A stretch of DNA of 41,404 bases from Spirochaetaceae bacterium. GTDB lineage: Bacteria; Spirochaetota; Spirochaetia; SZUA-6; Bin103. Shown in pieces: positions 33,901 through 41,404 of this stretch. The stretch lies in NCBI GenBank assembly GCA_028818385.1, contig JAPPNY010000085.1, forward strand, positions 1-41,404, given 5' to 3'. The position numbers were made by a program, and so were the translations under genes. Every line of letters begins with the position of its first letter. The first letter of the stretch is position 1. A model generated the notes under the pieces. That model saw nothing but the letters and a program-made list of their open reading frames with translations. It was not told the origin of the DNA and did not search any database.

Positions 33901-36900
33901 TCAGGCGAGGGCGTTCAGCTTCTCGCTGATGAACTCGGACTTCTCGCGCAGGTCGATGCCGCCGGTCTTCAGCAGCAGGCAGTTGGGGCGGTCCTTGTCC
34001 AGCATCACCGTGCCGCCGCTCTCGCCGATCATGCGCACCACCCGCTCCGCGGAGACGTGGCCGATGCGGGCGAACTCGATCGTGACCACGCCCTTGCGCT
34101 CCTTCAGCGACGAGATGGCAAGCCGCCGGCACGCCACCCGGATCTCCGCGATCGCCAGCAGGCTCAGCACCGCGTCCGGCGCCGGACCGAAGCGGTCCTC
34201 GATCTCGGCGTGGAGCCGCGCCAGCTCGGTCTCGTCGCCGACGGCGGCCACCTTCTTGTAGATCTCCATCTTCTCCATCGGCTCGCTGACGTAGTCGTCG
34301 GGAATGAAGCCTGCGTATTCGAGCTCCAGGTAGACGTCCGGCACCTCGGCCTCGTCATCGCCGCGCACCGTCGCGATCGCGTCGTCGAGCAGGCGCACGT
34401 ACATGTCGTAGCCGACCGCCAGGATCTCGCCCGACTGCTCGGCCCCGAGCAGGTTGCCGGCGCCGCGCACCTCCATGTCCTTCAGCGCCACCTTGAAGCC
34501 GGATCCCAGGTCGGTGAAGTCGGATATCACCTTGAGCCGCTTCATCGCCAGCTCCGACAGCGCGCGGTCGCGCGGATAGAACAGATAGGCGTATGCGGGG
34601 CGGTCGGACCTCCCTACCCGCCCGCGCAACTGGTAGAGCTGGGCGATGCCGAACATGTCGGCACGGTCGATGACGATCGTGTTCACGTTGGGAATGTCCA
34701 GACCGTTCTCGATGATCGAGGTGGACACCAGCACGTCGAACTCGTGGCCGATGAAGCGGCGCATCACCCGCTCCAGCTCGTCCTCGTCCATCTGCCCGTG
34801 CGCGTGAGCGAAGGACACACCCGGCAGCAGCCGCTGCAGGTAGACCAGCACTTCGCGGATGGTGCGCACGCGGTTGTGCAGGTAGAAGACCTGCCCGCCG
34901 CGGGCGACCTCCTTGCGGATCGCCTCCGCGACCAGCAACTCGTCGAACTCCTCGATGTAGGTCTCCACCGGCAGCCGGTTCTGTGGCGCCGTGTTGATGA
35001 TCGACATGTCGCGGATTCTGGCCAGCGACATGTGCAGCGTACGCGGGATCGGCGTCGCCGTGAGCGTCAGGCAGTCCACGGAGGTCTTCAGCTCCTTGAG
35101 CCGCTCCTTGTGCTTGACCCCGAAGCGTTGCTCCTCGTCGACGATGAGCAGGCCGAGGTTCTTGAAGCTCACGTCGCGCTGCACGAGCCGGTGCGTGCCG
35201 ACGACGATGTCCACCTGCCCCGCCTGCAGGCCGTCGATCACCCGCTTCTGATCCGCCTTGCTGCGGAACCGCGACAGCATTTCCACCCCCACCGGAAACG
35301 GCGAGAAGCGCTCGGTGAAGGTGTCGTAGTGCTGCTCGGCCAGGATGGTGGTGGGCGCCAGCAGCGCCACCTGCTTGCCGCCCATGACCGCCTTGAACGC
35401 GGCGCGCAGGCCGACCTCCGTCTTCCCGAAGCCGACGTCCCCGCACACCAGCCGGTCCATCGGAGCGGCGTCCTCCATGTCCGCCTTGACTTCCTCGATG
35501 CAGCGGACCTGATCCTCGGTCTCCTGGTACTCGAAGGCGGCGTCGAAGCGGTCGTGCCAGTCGCTGTCGGCCGGAAACGCGAACCCCTGCTGAGCGCGCC
35601 GCCGCGAGTAGAGCCGCACCAGCCGTTCGGCCATCTCCTCGACCGACTGGCGCACCCGCTGCTTGCGGTTCTCCCAGGCGCGCCCGCCGATCTTGTCCAG
35701 CCTGGGCTTGAAGCCGTCGCGGCCGATGTAGCGCTGCACGAGGTTGACCTGCTCGATCGGCACGTAGATGCGCTCCTCGCCGGCGTACTCGACCTCCATG
35801 TAGTCGCGCTCGTTGCCGGCCGCGGTCATGCGCGAGATGCCGTGGTACAGGCCGATTCCATAGTTGACGTGCACGACGTGATCGCCCGGACTGAGGTCGA
35901 CGAAAGAGTCGATCGCGGCGCTCTGCGTGCTGCGCGCCACGGTCTGCGGCAGCCGGCGCTTGCGGCCGAAGATCTCGTTCTCCTGGATGAAGATCACCCG
36001 GCAGTCGGGCAGGGCGAAGCCGGCCGAGATGCTGTACGGGAGGATGGTGATCTCCCCGCCGTTGCCGTGGCTACCGCCAGGGCTGCCGCCGGCGGGGTCG
36101 ACCATCGCGCGGATGCGCGCCGCCTGGAAGTCGTACACCGCGAAGACGAACACCCGGTAGCCGGAGTCCATGAGCGCCGCGAGCTGTTCGCGAAAGTAGG
36201 GAATGTTGCCGAAGAAGGAACGCGGCGGGTCGCACGGAAGGTTGAGGAGCGGCTCCGGATCCGGCGCTTCCAGCGCCTGCGCTCCGCTCAGACGGGCACG
36301 CTCGGACGGAGCGGTCCGCTGCAGAGACGCCACGGTGACGCGCCGTGCGTGCCGCTCGGCGACGCGGGCGTAGTCGAGCAGCACGGACTTGGGGCGCGGG
36401 CCGAAGGCGCCGTCGCGTTGCGCCCGCCGGTACAGCTCGTGCACCTCCCGGCGCAGCGCCTGGAAACCGGCCCGCAGCCGCTCGCCGTCGGCCAGCACCA
36501 GGGTGCCGCCGTCGCCCAGCAGATCCACCACGGAATGGCGCTCGGGAAAGCACAGCGGGTAGTACTGCTCCACGCCGGCGTGCTGCGGGTCGCGCTGCAG
36601 CGTGTCGAGCAGCTCTTCGCGGAACGGATCGGGGAGCTGCTCGCCGGCGAGCGTGTCGCGGAGCTGCGCGAGCCGATCGGGGTGCAGCGTCACCTCGCGG
36701 GCCGGAGCGACGTCCACGCGATCCGCGTGACCGATGGAGCCCTGGGTGAGCGGATCGAAGTGCCGGATCTCGGCCACACGGTCGAAGTCCAGCACCACGC
36801 GCACGGCGGAGTCGAGCGCGAAGGGGAAGACGTCGATCACCTCGCCCTTGACGGAGAACTCGCCATGCACGGTCACGCGCGGCACGCGCAGGTAGCCGAC

Positions 36901-37407
36901 GGCCGCCAGTGTCTCCGCGGTGCCGACCGGGTCGACCTCCTGGCCGGTCCGGAACCGGATGGTGTGTGCGAGCAGGTGTGAAGGCTCGGGCGTCGGCGTC
37001 AACAGTGCCCGCAGCGGCGCCACGGCCAGGCACCGCTCGCCGCTCGCCAGGCGGACCAGCGCATCCGCGCGGCGGCCGAACACGGCCGGCAACGGGGCCT
37101 GCCGGGCGTACGGCAGCGTCCCCCACCACGGCAGCTCGATCACCGGCCGGCCGGCGAACAGGCGCAGGTCGTCCGCGACCAGCTCGGCCTCCTGCTCGGT
37201 GGGGGTGACTACCAGAATCGACCCGCCGGGAGCATCCCGCGCGTCGGCCAACAGTGCGGTCAGCACGGACAGGAACGAGCCCTGCGGCCCCTGGATCGTG
37301 ACCGGCAGGTCGCCGTCGGCGTGGGCACGCAGCACGTCCCGTACGGGCTCCATCCGGGCCGCGCACGAGGTGACCGCCGCCAGCGCCGTGCGCAGTGGAT
37401 CGCTCAT
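33901..37407 (-). CDS. mfd: Transcription-repair coupling factor Mfd
   Basis: A 1168-residue SF2 translocase, full length for the family (about 1150). The N-terminal UvrB-like region ([35 protein letters not shown]) is followed by the RNA-polymerase-binding domain near 490-560 ([20 protein letters not shown]). Next come RecA lobes with [20 protein letters not shown] (near 650-670), [17 protein letters not shown] (near 750) and [18 protein letters not shown] (near 930), and the C-terminal TRCF domain ([20 protein letters not shown]). It removes stalled RNA polymerase at lesions and recruits UvrA. The start at 37407 (MSDPLRTAL) suits the family. Divergent from metK. Confidence 0.96.
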   Translation of the reverse strand: MSDPLRTALAAVTSCAARMEPVRDVLRAHADGDLPVTIQGPQGSFLSVLTALLADARDAPGGSILVVTPTEQEAELVADDLRLFAGRPVIELPWWGTLPYARQAPLPAVFGRRADALVRLASGERCLAVAPLRALLTPTPEPSHLLAHTIRFRTGQEVDPVGTAETLAAVGYLRVPRVTVHGEFSVKGEVIDVFPFALDSAVRVVLDFDRVAEIRHFDPLTQGSIGHADRVDVAPAREVTLHPDRLAQLRDTLAGEQLPDPFREELLDTLQRDPQHAGVEQYYPLCFPERHSVVDLLGDGGTLVLADGERLRAGFQALRREVHELYRRAQRDGAFGPRPKSVLLDYARVAERHARRVTVASLQRTAPSERARLSGAQALEAPDPEPLLNLPCDPPRSFFGNIPYFREQLAALMDSGYRVFVFAVYDFQAARIRAMVDPAGGSPGGSHGNGGEITILPYSISAGFALPDCRVIFIQENEIFGRKRRLPQTVARSTQSAAIDSFVDLSPGDHVVHVNYGIGLYHGISRMTAAGNERDYMEVEYAGEERIYVPIEQVNLVQRYIGRDGFKPRLDKIGGRAWENRKQRVRQSVEEMAERLVRLYSRRRAQQGFAFPADSDWHDRFDAAFEYQETEDQVRCIEEVKADMEDAAPMDRLVCGDVGFGKTEVGLRAAFKAVMGGKQVALLAPTTILAEQHYDTFTERFSPFPVGVEMLSRFRSKADQKRVIDGLQAGQVDIVVGTHRLVQRDVSFKNLGLLIVDEEQRFGVKHKERLKELKTSVDCLTLTATPIPRTLHMSLARIRDMSIINTAPQNRLPVETYIEEFDELLVAEAIRKEVARGGQVFYLHNRVRTIREVLVYLQRLLPGVSFAHAHGQMDEDELERVMRRFIGHEFDVLVSTSIIENGLDIPNVNTIVIDRADMFGIAQLYQLRGRVGRSDRPAYAYLFYPRDRALSELAMKRLKVISDFTDLGSGFKVALKDMEVRGAGNLLGAEQSGEILAVGYDMYVRLLDDAIATVRGDDEAEVPDVYLELEYAGFIPDDYVSEPMEKMEIYKKVAAVGDETELARLHAEIEDRFGPAPDAVLSLLAIAEIRVACRRLAISSLKERKGVVTIEFARIGHVSAERVVRMIGESGGTVMLDKDRPNCLLLKTGGIDLREKSEFISEKLNALA

Positions 37408-37464
37408 GACCGGGTCGGGACTGTGCGGCGAATGCGGCGCCCGCGTCCAGATCCTATGGCCTGT

Positions 37465-37493
37465 TTGACCGTCGGTCCGGGCTCTGGTACGTT
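37465..37493 (+). promoter_or_regulatory. metK promoter
   Basis: TTGACC (37465-37470), a 17-base spacer and TACGTT (37488-37493) preceded by TGG (extended -10). The expected start site leaves only about 10 bases before ATG 37510. That is too little for a SAM riboswitch, so metK is probably not controlled that way from this promoter. Confidence 0.5.
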
Positions 37494-37509
37494 CCGGCGC
37501 GGTTCCGAG

Positions 37510-38664
<1,155 letters not shown>

Positions 38665-38695
38665 ACGCGCCCCCGGCGGCGGTGCGGGTCGGCCG

Positions 38696-39055
38696 GTGAA
38701 GCCGCTCGACTACGTGACGCTGCTGTTCGCCGCTGCGCTCGTGGTCGCGATCTCGACGGCCGTCTACGGCGGCGCCGGCGGACGGACCACGGTGCTCGTC
38801 ACCGCTCCGGACGCCGAGTACCTGTTCGCCTCCTCGGTGGAGGAGACGATCGCCGTCAGCGGACCGATCGGACAGACGGTCGTCGAGATCGCCGACGGCG
38901 GCGCCCGCGTGGTCTCATCGCCGTGCGACAACCAGATCTGCGTCCGCACCGGCCACGTCGAACGCGCGGGACGCTGGATCGCGTGCCTGCCCAATCGCGT
39001 GTTCGTGTCGATCGAGTCCGGAAGCCGGACCGACGTCGATGCGCGAAGCTATTGA
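38696..39055 (+). CDS. NusG domain II-containing membrane-anchored protein
   Basis: A 119-residue protein. One N-terminal membrane segment (DYVTLLFAAALVVAISTAVY, 5-24) precedes an extracytoplasmic domain of NusG-domain-II type: VETI-like strands, then SSPCDNQICVRTGHVERAGR and WIACLPNRVFVSI with Cys77, Cys82 and Cys97. Proteins of this kind commonly precede a Gx transporter gene, as here. The molecular role is unknown. The start is GTG 38696. Its end overlaps the next ATG by 17 bases. Confidence 0.85.
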   Translation: MKPLDYVTLLFAAALVVAISTAVYGGAGGRTTVLVTAPDAEYLFASSVEETIAVSGPIGQTVVEIADGGARVVSSPCDNQICVRTGHVERAGRWIACLPNRVFVSIESGSRTDVDARSY

Positions 39056-39602
39056 CCTTCCCCGTCGTGGCCTGTCCCGCCACCGGGCGGACCGCGACAC
39101 GGTCGCCCTGCTTGCGGCGACGGCGCTGTTCCTGGCGTCCGTCGAGTTCGCGATCCCCAAGCCGGTCCCGTTCGTGCGGCTCGGCCTGGCCAACCTGCCG
39201 GTCCTGATCGCCATCGCGCGCCTGGACACGCGGTCGGTGGCGCTGGTGGTGGCGCTGAAGATCGTCGGGCAGGGCTTCGTGCAGGGGACGCTGTTTTCCT
39301 ACGTGGTGCTGTTCTCCGCGGCCGGCTCGATCGCCAGCGCGACCGTCATGCTGATCGCCTGGCGGGCGCTGGGGGGGCCGCTGTCGCTGATCGGCGTCAG
39401 CGTGCTTGGCGGGCTGGCCAGCAACGCGGCGCAGGTCGCCGCCGCCCGCTACGTGGCCTTCGGGCCGACCGCGTGGCTGATCGCACCGGCCTTCTTCGCC
39501 ATCGGCACGGTCTCTTCGGCGCTGCTCGGGGCGTTCGCGCAGCGCTTCGTGCGCACGTCGCGGTGGATTGCGGAGCTCGGCAGACAGGTCCCTCTCGGGT
39601 AA
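39039..39602 (+). CDS. Gx transporter family membrane protein
   Basis: A 187-residue protein with about five or six membrane segments and the family signature VEFAIPKPVPFVRLGLANLP. Homologues are often mis-annotated as heptaprenyl diphosphate synthase component I; they resemble ECF-type S components (riboflavin-transporter fold), so uptake of a small vitamin-like or quinone-precursor solute is plausible but unproven. It overlaps the NusG-II gene and should be co-translated with it. No ECF ATPase genes are adjacent. A strong hairpin starts 13 bases after its stop codon. Confidence 0.85.
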   Translation: MREAIDLPRRGLSRHRADRDTVALLAATALFLASVEFAIPKPVPFVRLGLANLPVLIAIARLDTRSVALVVALKIVGQGFVQGTLFSYVVLFSAAGSIASATVMLIAWRALGGPLSLIGVSVLGGLASNAAQVAAARYVAFGPTAWLIAPAFFAIGTVSSALLGAFAQRFVRTSRWIAELGRQVPLG

Positions 39603-39614
39603 TGCGCGAGGAGC

Positions 39615-39709
39615 CTGTCGGACTTACCGCGTCAGCGGCAAGTCTGACAGACTCCGAAGCGGTAGGCGGGGATGGGCCGAAAACGAAGCCGCAGGCGACG
39701 GTTTCGGGG
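39615..39709 (-). repeat. Repeated two-hairpin intergenic element, copy B
   Basis: Read on the minus strand, the 42-base box (39709 down to 39668) starts 2 bases after the stop of the DUF3604 gene and matches copy A at 38 of 42 positions. After a 17-base spacer comes a 16-base-pair stem (39615-39650) of CTGTC/GACAG, GACTT/AAGTC and CCGC/GCGG with a 4-base loop. On the plus strand the same hairpin follows the Gx gene, so it may terminate transcription from both sides. No U-tract is present. Confidence 0.65.
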
Positions 39710-39711
39710 CG

Positions 39712-41404
39712 CTACGCCGTACGGGTCACCGTGATCGGGCTGCTCCAGGCGCGCGAGCGGTCGACCTGCGTGACGCGCACCCAGTACGGCACCGGCGACG
39801 CCATCGGCGCGGGCCCGTCGTCGGACAACTCGACCTGCGCCACCGCCGGCCCGTCGGCGGCCGGCGCCGGGCCCACATCGACCAGGCACCCCGCGCCCCC
39901 CCCCGGCACGCGCGCCGGGCTTGCCAATGCCGCATCGACAGAGAAGCCGAAGGTCGCCGGAGCGCTCTCGAAGCGGCACCGGGCAGGTCCGCCACGCAGC
40001 GACAGGACCACGCCCGCGTGCCCGCCGGCCGTCGCGGAGCACCAGCGCAGAGAGCCGCCTTCCTGCTTCAGACGGTCATACGGGCTCTCGAAACGAACCG
40101 GCTCCGCTTCGTCGACGTCAGCTCCATCCACGATCAGCCCGCCGTCCCATACGACGCGCTGATCGCGCGCGGTGCCGTAGTTTCGGGTCCCTCCCCATAG
40201 GAGGCGCAGCCGCCCGTAATCGAACGCGGCCACCCGGGCGGTCGCCACGACCTCCGTGCCGCGCAGCAGCTCGATCACTTCGATCGCGGCCGTTCCGTCG
40301 GCCTCCACTTTGACGACCACCGGCTCCCCGGCCGGAAGTTCACACTCGCCGCCCATCGGGACGCGGCCGATCTCCACCCACAGCCGGATCCGCTCACCGG
40401 TGGTGCCGTAGCAGCGCCGGGCCTGGAACGCCTCCCAGATCGCCCGGCGCGTTGCCTCCGGGGCATACAGACCAGTCACGCCGCCGCGGCAGTTGCGCGA
40501 CAATCGCCGCCCGGGGTGACAGGCACCGGGGCGGCCCATCACCCCGTCCGTGCCGGCGGTCACGCCGACCTTGTACCCCCGCCTGATCGCCTCCAGCACG
40601 AACCAGTCGGAGGTCCCGTGCGTGGAGTGGACCTCGAACAGCGGCTCCAGCTCCGGTGCGTGCCGCGAAAGGTCGGTCGGACGGCCGCCGGCGTGGAGGT
40701 TGAGGAGCACCTCGCTGCCGGCGAGCCGCCGGTGCAGATCCTCCGCCCGCACGGCGTCCGGCGTCGGGTCGGCCGGCCGGTCGCTGAAGAACCGCCCCGA
40801 GCGTGGCAGCTCGGCGCTCGCGCCCCGGAAGACCAGGTTGCGGTCGCCGCCGTCGGCGGTCAGGGCGCTCCACTCGCAGCCCAGGAACGCCACGAAGCGT
40901 CCGTCGTCGTGCCAGCGTCGCGTGATCCGCTGCACCTCCTGCCAGCGCTCGGCGGTCACGTAGTGGTCGTTTGCCTGCTGAGAAGCGAACTGCAGACCGG
41001 CCACGTCGCGGGCGAACGCATAGTGGTGGTCGAGGGAGTCGAGGCCGCAGCCGGTGTCGCCCTGGCCGGCATGCAGGTCCCCCCACAGCAGCCGCCGCGG
41101 CGGCGCGGCGGCGTGCACGTGTATCGGATTGGCCACCGCGCCGAGCCCGCACGCACGCGCGTGCAGCACGGTGCGGCCGGCTTCGCCGAAGCGGACCGGA
41201 ACCCGCCACGCCCCGGCAAGCGCGGTCGGCCAGGCAGGACCGACGCGCGCCGCAGGCCCTCCGTCGCGCACGGCGAGCCGCGGCGGCTCCGGGAGCGCGG
41301 CAGGGTTGCCGAAGCGGTCGGTGGCTCGAACGACGGCCTCCGTCTCCCGGCCGACGACAGCGTCGGACGGGACGACCACGCCGAGCATGGCGGGCGCGCC
41401 CGGA
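39712..41404 (-). CDS. DUF3604 family protein, 5' end outside the window
   Basis: At least 564 residues, open to the right edge; the true start probably lies beyond 41404, because the visible N terminus (VVPSDAVVGRETEAVVRATD) looks like the middle of an Ig-like domain. A PHP-like metal region follows: RRLLWGDLHAGQGDTGCG, then DHHYAFARDVAGLQFASQQA, FVAFLGCEWSAL and VGVTAGTDGVMGRPG, typical of DUF3604. A beta-rich C-terminal part follows (EVIELLRGTEVVATARV onward). The family is suspected to be metal-dependent hydrolases; substrates are not established. Its stop is 2 bases from copy B of the repeated element. Confidence 0.82.
   Translation of the reverse strand, partial: PGAPAMLGVVVPSDAVVGRETEAVVRATDRFGNPAALPEPPRLAVRDGGPAARVGPAWPTALAGAWRVPVRFGEAGRTVLHARACGLGAVANPIHVHAAAPPRRLLWGDLHAGQGDTGCGLDSLDHHYAFARDVAGLQFASQQANDHYVTAERWQEVQRITRRWHDDGRFVAFLGCEWSALTADGGDRNLVFRGASAELPRSGRFFSDRPADPTPDAVRAEDLHRRLAGSEVLLNLHAGGRPTDLSRHAPELEPLFEVHSTHGTSDWFVLEAIRRGYKVGVTAGTDGVMGRPGACHPGRRLSRNCRGGVTGLYAPEATRRAIWEAFQARRCYGTTGERIRLWVEIGRVPMGGECELPAGEPVVVKVEADGTAAIEVIELLRGTEVVATARVAAFDYGRLRLLWGGTRNYGTARDQRVVWDGGLIVDGADVDEAEPVRFESPYDRLKQEGGSLRWCSATAGGHAGVVLSLRGGPARCRFESAPATFGFSVDAALASPARVPGGGAGCLVDVGPAPAADGPAVAQVELSDDGPAPMASPVPYWVRVTQVDRSRAWSSPITVTRTA

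Noticed and set aside
34057..36981. A 974-residue open frame antisense to mfd
   Set aside because: It is a GC-rich shadow: residue composition is Arg/Gln/Asp/Val-repetitive, no family is visible, and mfd on the other strand is unmistakable. The same applies to long antisense frames at 1857-3224 and 30585-31676.
37408..37509. Possible SAM riboswitch before metK
   Set aside because: The likely promoter leaves about 10 bases of leader and no SAM-aptamer layout is visible. The metX leader (about 47 bases) also looks too short.

Overview
The window is GC-rich (roughly two thirds G+C or more by eye) bacterial chromosome, almost fully coding. The longest gene-free gaps are about 110-165 bases. No tRNA, rRNA, CRISPR array, complete transposase or origin was seen. 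The adjacent NusG-domain-II and Gx-transporter genes, the TPR-PilZ-TsaE-TsaB string and the infC-rpmI-rplT-(coiled coil)-zapA string suggest a high-GC free-living or host-associated spirochaete. The left-hand catabolic genes (sulfatase, phytanoyl-CoA dioxygenase, aminotransferase, HpcH/HpaI aldolase) resemble marine or sponge-associated bacteria. This placement is inference. GTG and TTG starts and 4-base GTGA/ATGA overlaps are unusually common.

Layout. 1-853 is a scar: an integrase N-terminal fragment with its own promoter and palindrome, divergent from a phytanoyl-CoA dioxygenase that has lost its N-terminal half. 859-9594 is accessory catabolism: a sulfatase/dioxygenase pair, a glutamate-semialdehyde-mutase-like aminotransferase, an aldo/keto reductase, a RES-Xre toxin-antitoxin pair, an amidohydrolase, a lipoprotein of the endonuclease/exonuclease/phosphatase fold and an HpcH-type aldolase. 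9720-19295 is mostly core: a membrane/winged-helix protein, cysteine desulfurase with ThiI (sulfur relay to tRNA), an FmdB zinc ribbon, a lipoprotein-HisH-HisF operon, MetX-MetW, the IF3/L35/L20 operon, a coiled-coil protein and ZapA. 19262-28049 holds a PfkB kinase, TPR-PilZ-TsaE-TsaB, a Gfo/Idh oxidoreductase and a lipoate ligase-GH3-GNAT operon.

28040-33611 is the most system-like part: an MrfA-type helicase, an MrfB-type exonuclease and an AlbA_2/Schlafen-like putative ATPase overlap head to tail by 4 bases each, with a HigBA toxin-antitoxin pair divergent from them. A broken Uma2 gene follows, then mfd (transcription-repair coupling), metK, the NusG-II/Gx membrane pair and a DUF3604 protein that runs off the right edge.

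The least expected signal is not a gene. The convergent gaps at 9595-9688 and 39615-39709, 30 kb apart and in opposite orientation, carry the same element. It is a 42-base box (38/42 identical, all four differences transitions) followed by a hairpin whose stem sequence differs while pairing is kept. In both copies the box begins 0-2 bases after a TAG stop codon.
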